Source: Burkholderiales bacterium (GTDB lineage: Bacteria; Pseudomonadota; Gammaproteobacteria; Burkholderiales; Casimicrobiaceae). From it: a stretch of DNA of 64,000 nucleotides. Below the pieces are notes generated by a model that did not search any database, had not been told where the DNA came from, and worked only from the letters and a program-made list of their open reading frames with translations. Below are positions 24,361 to 32,855 of the stretch, piece by piece. The stretch lies in assembly GCA_020853025.1 (NCBI GenBank), contig JADYZP010000063.1, positions 62,001 to 126,000 on the forward strand, given 5' to 3'. Both the position numbers and the translations under genes were made by a program. Each line of letters begins with the position of its first letter. Positions within the stretch are counted from its first letter, which is position 1.

Positions 24361-26240
24361 GGCTGCCAACGCAGCCCCGCGAACACGGTGGCGCCGCCGG
24401 TGGAATAATCCGCGGCGAGCTGGTAGTTCTTGTCGAACACGTTGTTGCCGCGCACGAGCAGCGACCAGCCGCGGGCAAACGGCCAGTCGAGCGTCAGGTT
24501 GACGATCCCGTAGCCGCCCATCTTCACCAGGTTGGCTGCATCGTCGTAGCGCAGCGACGACGCGACGAACTCGGCGCCGACTTGCACGGGACCCAGTTGC
24601 TGCAGCACCTGTGCTGCGCCATGTTGCCTCGCACGCCGCGGCAGCAGCGCACCGGTCGTGTCGTTCATCGGATCCTGCACGTCGAGCGACGCCTTGACGC
24701 GCGTATCGCGCCAGGTGAGATCGACGCCGAGCGTGACTCCCTTCAAGGTCGCGCGCTCGACGTTGTCGGGCCGGCAGTTGAAGGCGGCGTCGCAAGCGAA
24801 CACGATCAGGTCGTCGACCTGGTTGTAGTAGCCGATCGCGCGCGCCTCCCAGCGTGCCTCCCCCGCCGCTGCGGTCCAGTAGGCGGCGACTTCGGTATTG
24901 CGCGCGGTCTCCGGCTGCAGATCCGGGTTGGAAAAGAATGGAAAATAGAGATCGTTGAACGACGGTGCCTTGAAGCCGGTACTGTAGCCTGCGGTCAGCC
25001 GCCACGCGGGCGAGGCCGTGTAGCCCAACGCGACGCCACCCGTCGTCTTGCCGCCGTACTGGTTCGACTGGTCGTGGCGCAGGTTCGCCTGCAGCGCGAT
25101 GGACTCGTAGCGCAGGCGATACACGCCGGTGGCCGAATTCGTGTTGCGATCGGTGACGGCGAAAGCCTCGTCGGTGGCCAGATGCTCTTCGCGGCGCTCG
25201 AAGATCAGCGACAGCGCGCCCTTTGGCAACGTGAAGTCGTTTTGCCAGGTGAACTGGCGCTGCGTCGTTGCATACGGATAGTCGCCGTAACCGGTCTGCG
25301 ACACCGAATCGTCGCTGCCTTCGCCCGCGGTGAGAACCGAAGCCCAGTGTTCGCCGAGCGCGTTGCGACTGGCGACCGACCAGGCTTCGAGCGTCGTGAT
25401 CGTGCGGTCGTCGAAACCCGGGCCGCCGTCGTACTGGTTGTTCAGGCGATTGCGGAAATACTGCACGGCCAGTTCCTGGCCCTTCGCCCACGGCAGCACG
25501 GCGTTGAGGCCGGCGTTCTCGCTCGCATAGCCGTCGCGGTCGCCGTTGGCGCTGAAGTTTTGCGGATTGACGATCGCATCAAAGCCGCGGCTGCGCTTGC
25601 CACCCGCGGTCACCGAAAACCGCAACGGACCGAGTGCACCGCGCAGGCCGGCGCTCGCGTTGCGCGTGTCGTAGGTACCGTAGCCGGCCGCGGCGTTCGG
25701 CACGAATGCGGCGCCTTGCGCCTGTTTGGTGAACACCTGGATGACGCCGCCGATCGCATCGGCGCCATAGAGGCTCGACGCCGGCCCGCGCAAGATCTCG
25801 ATGCGCTCGATCTGGTCGAGCGGAATCGCCTCCAGCGAAGTCGCGCCGACCGACGACGATCCGACGCGCAGGCCGTCGATCAGCACCAGCGTCTGGCCCC
25901 TATTGGCGCCGCGGAGGAACGCACCGGACGTGGCGCCCGGACCACCGTTGGACGTGATTTCCACGCCAGGCTGCCGCTGCAGAAGCTCGGTCAGGCTTTG
26001 CGCGCCGCTGCGCAGTATTTCGTCGGTGTCAATCACCGTCAGGTCGGCGAGCAGCTCGGCGATCGCCTGCGGATTGCGCGACGCGGTGACCGCCACCGGG
26101 TCGAGTGTCGCCGCGCGCGGAGTCGGGACGGGCACACCCTGCGCACGGGCGGTGACTGCAAGGGGACCGAGCGCGCAAGCGCAATACGCTGCGACAACGA
26201 GCGCGCGCCGCAGCACACGCACTACGAGGGAACGGAACAT
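24357..26240 (-). CDS. btuB: TonB-dependent outer-membrane cobalamin receptor
   Basis: Outer-membrane receptor that takes up cobalamin using TonB energy. 627 residues: signal peptide to about residue 37, a TonB-box-like LDPVAVTASRNPQ, the plug domain with LTELLQRQPGVEITSNGGPG, LIDGLRVGSSSVG and EILRGPASSLYGADAIGGVIQVFTK, then a beta barrel ending in NNVFDKNYQLAADYSTGGATVFAGLRWQP-like strands with a terminal aromatic-Gln-Pro. ATG 26240 was chosen; 26246 is also possible. Open frame continues upstream through the riboswitch but is not coding. Confidence 0.92.
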   Translation of the reverse strand: MFRSLVVRVLRRALVVAAYCACALGPLAVTARAQGVPVPTPRAATLDPVAVTASRNPQAIAELLADLTVIDTDEILRSGAQSLTELLQRQPGVEITSNGGPGATSGAFLRGANRGQTLVLIDGLRVGSSSVGATSLEAIPLDQIERIEILRGPASSLYGADAIGGVIQVFTKQAQGAAFVPNAAAGYGTYDTRNASAGLRGALGPLRFSVTAGGKRSRGFDAIVNPQNFSANGDRDGYASENAGLNAVLPWAKGQELAVQYFRNRLNNQYDGGPGFDDRTITTLEAWSVASRNALGEHWASVLTAGEGSDDSVSQTGYGDYPYATTQRQFTWQNDFTLPKGALSLIFERREEHLATDEAFAVTDRNTNSATGVYRLRYESIALQANLRHDQSNQYGGKTTGGVALGYTASPAWRLTAGYSTGFKAPSFNDLYFPFFSNPDLQPETARNTEVAAYWTAAAGEARWEARAIGYYNQVDDLIVFACDAAFNCRPDNVERATLKGVTLGVDLTWRDTRVKASLDVQDPMNDTTGALLPRRARQHGAAQVLQQLGPVQVGAEFVASSLRYDDAANLVKMGGYGIVNLTLDWPFARGWSLLVRGNNVFDKNYQLAADYSTGGATVFAGLRWQP

Positions 26241-26429
26241 GAGCATCACTTTCGCGAACAACCGTGCTTCCCCGCACGGCAAGGGCCACAAGGTGCGGCG
26301 CGGAAGCGACAGTGATGCACGGATGGCGACGACAAGGCGCGACAGAGGCGCGCGCAGGCGACGCGTAGGCCGTGCGCAACGCCGCCCGCGTCGCGTTTCG
26401 CCCGTCGCGCGCCGCATGGATGCGATGCG

Positions 26430-26600
26430 CGACCGGTTCGCAGGCCGGTCTCCGGGCTTGACCTGTGGCCCGTCCGCCTTCCCGCCGCGTCGGATCGCGG
26501 CAGTGGCTTGTCGAACGGGCCTTGATAAGGCCTTACCGTTGCGGGGGCAGCCGCGGAATTCGACCCGTTTGCCGGTCGGCACCGCGTTCCCGTTTCACCC
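26430..26600 (-). promoter_or_regulatory. Cobalamin (adenosylcobalamin) riboswitch
   Basis: On the minus strand the conserved parts occur in order: GCTGCCCCCGCAACGGTAA (about 26550-26532), AAGCCACTGC (about 26509-26500), GGGAAGGCGG, and the B12 box AAGCCCGGAGACCGGCC (26459-26443). It lies in the leader of btuB, about 190 bases before the start. Binding of cobalamin normally shuts off btuB-type genes. The 26241-26429 stretch is leader; 26601-26750 holds only the presumed upstream promoters and the RBS of the divergent gene. Confidence 0.95.
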
Positions 26601-26750
26601 GCCGCAATAGAACTTGCGGCGGACACCTGCTCGTCGGATTATACGCCGCGGCTGCGCCGTTCATGCCGTTCATCGACAGGCGATTGAAGCGCTGGCCGCC
26701 GTCTGTCGGCAATCGTGCGACACTTCGATGTTCGGCAACCGACGGAGGGC

Positions 26751-26960
26751 ATGGTGGACGAGGACACCTTCAACCTGAGCATCCGCAAGTTCCTGAAAAT
26801 GGTCGGCATCCGCTCACAACGCGAAATCGAGCGCGCAGTCTCGGACGCGATCGCAGCCGGCGCCATTTCCGGCACCGAGACGTTGCCGGCGACGGTGACG
26901 CTCGAAGTCGAGGGCTTGAAGCTGCGCGCGACCTTCGACGGCGACATCAAGCTGCAGTAG
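26751..26960 (+). CDS. Small DUF6494-family protein
   Basis: A 69-residue conserved protein opening MVDEDTFNLSIRKFLKMVGI, the DUF6494 signature, followed by SQREIERAVSDAI and a predicted beta region VTLEVEGLKLRATFDGDI. GGAGGG lies a few bases before ATG 26751. Function unknown. The next gene starts six bases after its stop, so the two form a small operon divergent from btuB. Confidence 0.8.
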   Translation: MVDEDTFNLSIRKFLKMVGIRSQREIERAVSDAIAAGAISGTETLPATVTLEVEGLKLRATFDGDIKLQ

Positions 26961-26966
26961 CGTCCG

Positions 26967-27281
26967 ATGCCGTCGTTCGAGCTTCGGCTGCAATTTCGCG
27001 GGCGTCGCGTCGAGGATAGGGACGAACTGCTGGAGGTCGAGGATGCGCTGTTCGAAATGCTGATCGACGGCGAGGAGCTCGACGGTCACGAAGTCGGCGC
27101 CGCCGTGTGCAGCATCAGCATCGTGACCACCGACGCGCAGGCGACGTTTCACCGCTTGCAGCCGTTCCTCGCCGAAGCGCAGCTGCTCGACCAGACGACC
27201 GCCGCCATGCGCCCGCTGTCGACGACCGGATACACGCTGCTGTGGCCGGTCGCCCGTTCGATCGTACCCGCTTCGGCGTGA
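26967..27281 (+). CDS. Hypothetical protein
   Basis: 104 residues, acidic first half (RRVEDRDELLEVEDALFEML) with alternating hydrophobic residues suggesting a small alpha/beta fold; no signal peptide or membrane segment. I do not recognise the family. The six-base distance to the DUF6494 gene and matching codon use support it as a real, co-transcribed gene. Confidence 0.6.
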   Translation: MPSFELRLQFRGRRVEDRDELLEVEDALFEMLIDGEELDGHEVGAAVCSISIVTTDAQATFHRLQPFLAEAQLLDQTTAAMRPLSTTGYTLLWPVARSIVPASA

Positions 27282-27476
27282 GCGATCGGCGGCGGAGCAG
27301 CGCCGCCCGGCGTGCGGCCTGGTTTTCGACGATGGGATTAGGCGCCGCGGCGATAGCCCCCTACAATCGGGCACGTCAGGATCGCCGGCGGAATCCGCGC
27401 GCAGCGCGAAATAGGACCGTCGAGATCGCACCGGTCAGGTGACCGTTGCGGAAAGCCCGGGAGCACTCGCGACATC

Positions 27477-27629
27477 ATGGCCAATATCTTCGTCACTCTC
27501 TTTGCCGTGACGTTGTGCCTGATCAACGCCGTTATCTGGGCGTTCGTCTCCGAGATCCTGATCGCCGGGCTTTTCTGGATCGGGGCGGCCGCCTTTTGCC
27601 TGTTCCTGCACAAATGGGGGAAGGGCTAG
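27477..27629 (+). CDS. Small two-helix membrane protein (50 residues)
   Basis: Begins MANIFVTLFAVTLCLINAVI and ends HKWGKG. Two hydrophobic stretches (about 3-22 and 27-45) separated by a short SE turn predict a helical hairpin in the inner membrane with a basic C-terminus. It is a clean frame with third-position GC like its neighbours. A TACAAT element at 27362-27367 could serve as its -10. Below usual gene-calling cut-offs; function unknown. Confidence 0.65.
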   Translation: MANIFVTLFAVTLCLINAVIWAFVSEILIAGLFWIGAAAFCLFLHKWGKG

Positions 27630-27721
27630 CGGCGAAAGGCATCCGGTTGAAGCCGGATCCACCATACCCTGCAGCCGTTCGACCAAAGCCGCACATGCAA
27701 CTGGCGGGCGCCCGGGGACGC

Positions 27722-28777
27722 CTAGACGATCCGATTGAACCAGAGCAGCGACAGCGCCGCCGATACGACCGCCAGCAGCGCCGCTAGCGCGGCGAACAGC
27801 GCAGTGATTTCGGTTTCCTTGCGCTCGAGCGCGAAGCGCGTGTTCAATCCCTCGTAGATCTTTTTCAGGTCACCGGCGCTGGCCGCGTGAAAATACTCGG
27901 CCCGCGTGATGCCGGCGATGCCCTTCAGCGTCTCCTCGTCGAAGCGCATGAAGATCGACATGCCGTCGATGTCGACGCTGCTGCCCTCGGCGGAGCCGAA
28001 ACCCACCGTGAATACGCGAACCCCGTGGTCGGCCGCCATCCGCGCTGCGTCGAGCGGATCGGGACCGGTGGTCCGGCGGCCATCGGTCAGCAGGATGATC
28101 GCGGCCGACGTGTACGATCCCGCAGGCACGGCGCTGAATGGCTTTTTTTCCGGTGGCGGCGGACGTTCGGGCGCGTTGCGGCGTGTGCTTTCGCGCGATG
28201 AAAAACCACGGCCGAACAGCGCCTGCTCGAGATCGATGCCTTCTTCGGGAAACAGCGTCGCCAGCGATACGATGATGCCGCTGCCGATCGCCGTGTGCCG
28301 CTGCAGCTGGAAACGGTCGATGGCCACCACCAGATCCTCGCGGTTCCGCGTCGGCGGCTGGACGACCAGCGCGGTGCCGGCGAAGGTGACGATGCCCGCG
28401 CGAATGTCCTGCGGCAACTCGCGGACGAAGGCCCTGGCGGCATTCTGCGCGGCTACCATCCGGTTTGGCTCGACATCGGTCGCGCGCATCGACAGCGACA
28501 CGTCGATCGCGAGGATCAGCGTGCGCGCATCGGACGGCAGCGTGATCATCATGTTCGGCCGCGCCACCGCGACGAGCGCCGCGGCAATGGCGAGCAGGAA
28601 CAGCAACGGCGGCACGTGGCGTCGAAAGCGCTGCACCGGACCGATTGCGGCCTTGACAAGCCCCAGGTCGGCGTAGCGCAGCGCGACCTTCTTTCGGCGC
28701 AGCACGGCGACGTACGCAACGACAAGTGCCGGCACGAGCAGCAGCAGCCAGAGGTACTGGGGCCACACGAATTTCAT
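27722..28777 (-). CDS. VWA-domain membrane protein, BatA-like
   Basis: 351 residues. Two N-terminal hydrophobic segments (about 5-24 and 48-68) precede a periplasmic von Willebrand A domain with a MIDAS: DVSLSMRATD (DxSxS, about 87-91), the threonine region GTALVVQPPTRN and LLTDGRRTTGPD. A C-terminal hydrophobic segment follows (about 325-345). This is the BatA/aerotolerance-type layout, but no MoxR ATPase or DUF58 partner is adjacent. The loop around 190-210 (Arg/Pro-rich) looks disordered. ATG 28777 was chosen as the first residue before the first helix. Confidence 0.85.
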   Translation of the reverse strand: MKFVWPQYLWLLLLVPALVVAYVAVLRRKKVALRYADLGLVKAAIGPVQRFRRHVPPLLFLLAIAAALVAVARPNMMITLPSDARTLILAIDVSLSMRATDVEPNRMVAAQNAARAFVRELPQDIRAGIVTFAGTALVVQPPTRNREDLVVAIDRFQLQRHTAIGSGIIVSLATLFPEEGIDLEQALFGRGFSSRESTRRNAPERPPPPEKKPFSAVPAGSYTSAAIILLTDGRRTTGPDPLDAARMAADHGVRVFTVGFGSAEGSSVDIDGMSIFMRFDEETLKGIAGITRAEYFHAASAGDLKKIYEGLNTRFALERKETEITALFAALAALLAVVSAALSLLWFNRIV

Positions 28778-29004
28778 CCGACACCTTCCCGAACGGGCGC
28801 CGATCGACCGTGCCAACCGGCGGCGCGGAAACTGGCTCGCCGCCGCGCGTGGGAAGTCGCGGCGATGCGCCTACTCTAGCATCGAGCGCTCGGTCTGCGG
28901 GGGCCGCGAACACGACACTTCCGTCCGCCCGCGGTTCGCTGGCGTTTGGCGACGAACACGATCATCATCGTGGTTTTCTCTGCTCATTGCCGGAGTCGCG
29001 TCCC

Positions 29005-29163
29005 ATGGTCCTGTGCCCCGTAGCGATCGCGGTCGGTTGCAAGAAGTGCCCGATCTTCAGCGTGTGCCCGGTCAAGGGTGCCATCGGCGACTACAAGAAG
29101 CCGGAGCCCGAGGAGCCCAAACCGGCGGCGGCACGCGGCAAGAAGGCGCGGCGCAAGAAGTGA
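29005..29163 (+). CDS. Small Cys-rich conserved protein (52 residues)
   Basis: Opens MVLCPVAIAVGCKKCPIFSV and ends in a Lys/Pro-rich tail (KPEPEEPKP to KKARRKK). Four cysteines at 4, 12, 15 and 21 in a CX7CX2CX5C pattern suggest a metal or iron-sulfur site. I have seen this start in other betaproteobacteria as an unannotated conserved protein. The 227 bases upstream hold no other gene; a short CACGAT/ATCGTG hairpin lies at 28957-28972. It converges on rodA with a 12-base gap. Function unknown. Confidence 0.68.
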   Translation: MVLCPVAIAVGCKKCPIFSVCPVKGAIGDYKKPEPEEPKPAAARGKKARRKK

Positions 29164-29175
29164 CCGCGGTCAGAA

Positions 29176-30285
29176 TCAGGTGCTGATCAGCTTCCGATGC
29201 GCCTGCACGGACATCAGGATGCCCAGCCCGATGAACAGCGAGACCAAAGCAGTGCCGCCGTAGGACACGAGTGGCAGCGGTACGCCGACCACCGGCAGAA
29301 TGCCGCTGACCATGCCCATGTTGACGAATGCATAGGTGAAGAACATCAGCGTCACGGAACCGGCGAGCAGGCGCGCGAATAGCGTCGAGGCATTGGCGGT
29401 GATGACCAGCGCGCGGCCGATCAGCAGCATGTAGAGCACGAGCAGCAGCGTGTTGCCGATGAGTCCGAACTCCTCGCCGAATACCGCGAAGATGAAATCG
29501 GTGTGCCGCTCGGGCAGGAAGTCGAGGTGCGTCTGCGTGCCGTTCAGCCAGCCCTTGCCGATCACGCCGCCGGAGCCGATCGCGATCGACGCCTGCGTCG
29601 AGTGATAGCCGGCGCCGAGCGGATCGCGCGTCGGATCGATGAAGGTCAGGATGCGCTCGCGCTGGTAGTCGTGCAGGTGGCTCCACAGGAACGGGACGGT
29701 GGCGCCGCCGACGGCCACGAGACTGGCAACGATCTTCCACGACAATCCGGCCAGGTACAGCACGTAGAAGCCGGAGGCGGTGATCAGCAGCGCCGTGCCG
29801 AGGTCGGGCTGCCTCTTGATCAGGTAGACAGGGACGACGATCAACAGCGCGGCAATCACGAAGTCCTTCCAGCGCGTGCGACCTTCGAACTTCTGGAAAT
29901 ACCAGGCGAGCATCAGCGGCACGGCGATTTTCATGAGCTCGGAAGGCTGGATACGCATCACGCCCAGGTTGAGCCAGCGGCGTGAGCCGTTCACCACCAC
30001 CCCGAACAGCGCGACGCCGATCAGCAACGACACGCCGACCACGTACAGCGGCACCGCAACGCGAGCGAGCGTCTGCGGCGGCACGTTGGCGGCGATCCAC
30101 ATCAGGGCCAGCGCGAAACCGAGTGACAACAGCTGGCTGGTCATCCGCGCCGTATTCTGGTCGGCGGCCGAGAACAGCGTGACCATTCCCACCCCAACCA
30201 ACGCCAGCGCGCAGGCGAAGAGCATGTTGTCGATGCGGCGCGTCAGCGCCTCCCAGACACGGCCGAGGAACTCGACGAAGGGCAT
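29176..30285 (-). CDS. rodA: Rod-shape SEDS peptidoglycan glycosyltransferase RodA
   Basis: Polymerises glycan strands for side-wall growth together with PBP2. 369 residues with about ten membrane segments and SEDS signatures: NGSRRWLNLGVMRIQPSELMKIAVP, KRQPDLGTALLI, the long loop DPTRDPLGAGYHSTQASIAIGSGG, LPERHTDFIFAVFGEEFG and VVGVPLPLVSYGGTALV. The ATG at 30285 overlaps the mrdA stop by one base (TGATG). It is last of the mreB-mreC-mreD-mrdA-rodA cluster. Confidence 0.96.
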   Translation of the reverse strand: MPFVEFLGRVWEALTRRIDNMLFACALALVGVGMVTLFSAADQNTARMTSQLLSLGFALALMWIAANVPPQTLARVAVPLYVVGVSLLIGVALFGVVVNGSRRWLNLGVMRIQPSELMKIAVPLMLAWYFQKFEGRTRWKDFVIAALLIVVPVYLIKRQPDLGTALLITASGFYVLYLAGLSWKIVASLVAVGGATVPFLWSHLHDYQRERILTFIDPTRDPLGAGYHSTQASIAIGSGGVIGKGWLNGTQTHLDFLPERHTDFIFAVFGEEFGLIGNTLLLVLYMLLIGRALVITANASTLFARLLAGSVTLMFFTYAFVNMGMVSGILPVVGVPLPLVSYGGTALVSLFIGLGILMSVQAHRKLIST

Positions 30286-32261
30286 CAGTCGCTCGCGTCC
30301 TCGGCATCGTGTCCGGGCACCGCGACCGCGGCACCCGGCTCGGTCGTTCCGAGCAGGAAGTAGTCGAGAACCTTGCGCGCGATCGGTGCCGCCGCCTGCG
30401 CACCGAAGCCGCCGTTCTCGACCAGAACGGCGAGCGCGATTCGTGGCTGGACGGCCGGTGCGTAGGCGATGAACCACGCATGGTCGCGCAGGCGCTCGTC
30501 GATCTTGTGCGCCACGTAGTTCTCGCCCTTCAGCGAGTATACCTGTGCAGTTCCGGTCTTGCCGCCGGACGTGTACGCGGCGCCGGCGAAAGCCCGGGCG
30601 CCCGTCCCCTCACGGTTGACGCCGACCATCGCGTTGCGAATGATCGCGATCTCTCCGGGCTTGGCGCCGATGCGGTGCGTCGGCTGCGGTGCCACGATGC
30701 GCTCCTCGCCAGTCTTCAAGTTCAGGATGTTCTTGACCAGGTGGGGGCGAAAGGCGACGCCGTCGTTGGCGATGATCGCGGTCGCGTACGCGAGCTGCAT
30801 CGGGGTGAACGAGTTGTAGCCCTGACCGATACCCGCCGAAATCGAATCACCGAGATACCACTTGCGGTGCTCGTCGCGGTACTTCTCGCCGGCGAAGCGG
30901 CTGCGTTTCCAGTCGCGCGACGGGAGCACGCCCGTCAGCTCACCCTCGATATCGACGCCGGTTTTTCGGCCGAAACCCAGTGGCGACAGAAACCGCGCCG
31001 TGTCGTCGATATCGGTGTCGCTGGCGAGGACGTAATAGTAGGTGTCGCAGGAGGCGACGATCGACTTGTACATGTCGACCGATCCATGACCGCCCGGCTT
31101 GTCATCGCGAAAACGGTACGACGAGCCCGGAAGCTGGAAGAATCCCGGGTCGGAGATCGCGAATTGCGGCGTGCGCTTGCCGGAGGCCAGCGCACCCAGC
31201 GCGAGGAAGGGCTTGATCGTCGAACCCGGAGGATAGGCGCCGCGCAGCGGACGGTTGAGCAACGGCTTGTCGGGCGACTCGTTCAGCGCCTCCCAGTTGG
31301 CGGTGTCGATGCCCTCGACGAACAAATTCGGATCGTAGCCCGGCTTCGATACGAAAGCCAGGATATCGCCGGTCGCAGGATCGATGGCGACCAGCGCACC
31401 CCGGCGGTCGCCGAAGGCCTGCTCGGCGACTTCCTGCAACCGGATGTCGAGCGACAGCCGCAGGTTGTTGCCCGACACCGGCGGCAGGCGCGACAACGTG
31501 CGCACGGCGCGGCCGGCCGCATCGACCTCGACCTCCTCGACACCCGTCGTCCCGTGCAGTTCGTTTTCATAGGAAATTTCGACGCCGACTTTGCCGATGT
31601 AGTCGGAGCCCTTGTAATTGGCCGTCTCGTCCCAGCTGGCGATACGCTCCACGTCGCGCTCGTTGATCCGGCCGATGTAACCGATCACATGCGAGGCGAT
31701 CTCGCGATACGGATACTCGCGGAACAGCCGCGCCTTGATGTCCACGCCCGGGAACCGGTAGCGGTTGACGGCAAAGCGCGCGACCTCCTGGTCGGACAAC
31801 CGGGTGCGCAGCGGCATGCTCTCGAAGTTCTTCGACTCGTCGAGCAGTTTGCGGAAGCGCTTGCGATCGCGAGGGCTGATGTCGACGATGTTCGCGAGCT
31901 CGTCGATGGTCGCCTCCAGATTCGCGATCCGCGCCGGGGTCAACTCCAGCGTGTACGCTGAATAGCTTTGCGCGAGCACGATGCCATTGCGGTCGGTGAT
32001 GACGCCACGGTTCGGCGCGATCGGAACGATCGCCACGCGATTGGATTCTGCCAGCGTCCGGTAGTGCTCGTGCCGATAGACCTGCAGATAGGAAAAGCGC
32101 GCGAACAGTCCGACGAAGGCCAGCAGCGCGAGTAGCCCGACGATGACCAGCCGGCGCCGGAACAGAAACACCTCGCGTTCGGTGTTGCGCATCTCCGGCG
32201 CACCAAAGCTGCGGTCGCCATAGTCGTTCTTGCGCGAGAAAAAGAGCCGCCGGCGTGCCAT
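30285..32261 (-). CDS. mrdA: Penicillin-binding protein 2
   Basis: Transpeptidase of the elongation complex. 658 residues: a basic cytoplasmic start, one membrane anchor (about 38-58), a dimerisation domain from VPIAPNRGVITDRNG, and the transpeptidase with nucleophile Ser347 in GSTIKPF, SCDTYYY as second motif and KTGTAQ as third. ATG 32261 lies eight bases after the mreD stop; the upstream open frame overlaps mreD and was left out. Confidence 0.96.
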   Translation of the reverse strand: MARRRLFFSRKNDYGDRSFGAPEMRNTEREVFLFRRRLVIVGLLALLAFVGLFARFSYLQVYRHEHYRTLAESNRVAIVPIAPNRGVITDRNGIVLAQSYSAYTLELTPARIANLEATIDELANIVDISPRDRKRFRKLLDESKNFESMPLRTRLSDQEVARFAVNRYRFPGVDIKARLFREYPYREIASHVIGYIGRINERDVERIASWDETANYKGSDYIGKVGVEISYENELHGTTGVEEVEVDAAGRAVRTLSRLPPVSGNNLRLSLDIRLQEVAEQAFGDRRGALVAIDPATGDILAFVSKPGYDPNLFVEGIDTANWEALNESPDKPLLNRPLRGAYPPGSTIKPFLALGALASGKRTPQFAISDPGFFQLPGSSYRFRDDKPGGHGSVDMYKSIVASCDTYYYVLASDTDIDDTARFLSPLGFGRKTGVDIEGELTGVLPSRDWKRSRFAGEKYRDEHRKWYLGDSISAGIGQGYNSFTPMQLAYATAIIANDGVAFRPHLVKNILNLKTGEERIVAPQPTHRIGAKPGEIAIIRNAMVGVNREGTGARAFAGAAYTSGGKTGTAQVYSLKGENYVAHKIDERLRDHAWFIAYAPAVQPRIALAVLVENGGFGAQAAAPIARKVLDYFLLGTTEPGAAVAVPGHDAEDASD

Positions 32262-32269
32262 CGGTACGT

Positions 32270-32806
32270 CTAAAAATCGCCGAGCGAGCGCGCCGGCCGC
32301 TGCGGCCATTGCAGCAGCATCGAGAGCCACGGCCACAGCAGCGCACCCACGGCGGGCGGCACGAAGTAGGCCCAGTTCGGCATCGGTGCGCCGCCGACGA
32401 TGCGCACCAGCAGCACGATCCCTGAGCACAGGTACAGCAGCACCGCGACCTGCGGCGCCTGCTGCCACAGCGGAAAGCGCAGCACGCGGCGACGGAAGTA
32501 CTCGGCCGCGTAGGCGAGCACCGCATACGCCAGCGCATGCTGGCCAAATACCGTCGCATCGGCGACGTCCATGACCAGTCCCAGCGACCATGCGATACCG
32601 ACACCGACGTAACGCGGCTCCTGGATACACCAGTAGAGGATCACCAGCGCCAGGAAATCAGGACGCAGCATGCGCGTCACCTCCGACGCGGGCGCGATGT
32701 TGGCGAGCAGCGCCAGGAAAAACGTGAGCAGGATGAACCACGGGTTTGCCTGTCGCAGGATCTCCTCCGGCCGGGCCGGCGTGAAGGCGGAGGCGCGTGC
32801 GAGCAT
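32270..32806 (-). CDS. mreD: Rod shape-determining protein MreD
   Basis: A 178-residue inner-membrane protein with about five hydrophobic segments, including NPWFILLTFFLALLANIAP, RPDFLALVILYWCI and VGVGIAWSLGLVMDVADAT. The last two carry the typical MreD pattern of small residues and an acidic pair. It connects MreC with the rest of the elongasome. ATG 32806 is preferred to a TTG two codons earlier. The mreC stop lies 49 bases upstream. Confidence 0.93.
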   Translation of the reverse strand: MLARASAFTPARPEEILRQANPWFILLTFFLALLANIAPASEVTRMLRPDFLALVILYWCIQEPRYVGVGIAWSLGLVMDVADATVFGQHALAYAVLAYAAEYFRRRVLRFPLWQQAPQVAVLLYLCSGIVLLVRIVGGAPMPNWAYFVPPAVGALLWPWLSMLLQWPQRPARSLGDF

Positions 32807-32855
32807 CGTCAACCGCCCCGTCCGGGGCGGCGAGCAAAGCGAGCGTGGCAGTCTT

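Noticed and set aside
28957-28972. CACGAT/ATCGTG hairpin followed by TTTT
   Set aside because: Only six pairs and located upstream of a gene rather than at a gene end; too weak for a terminator call.
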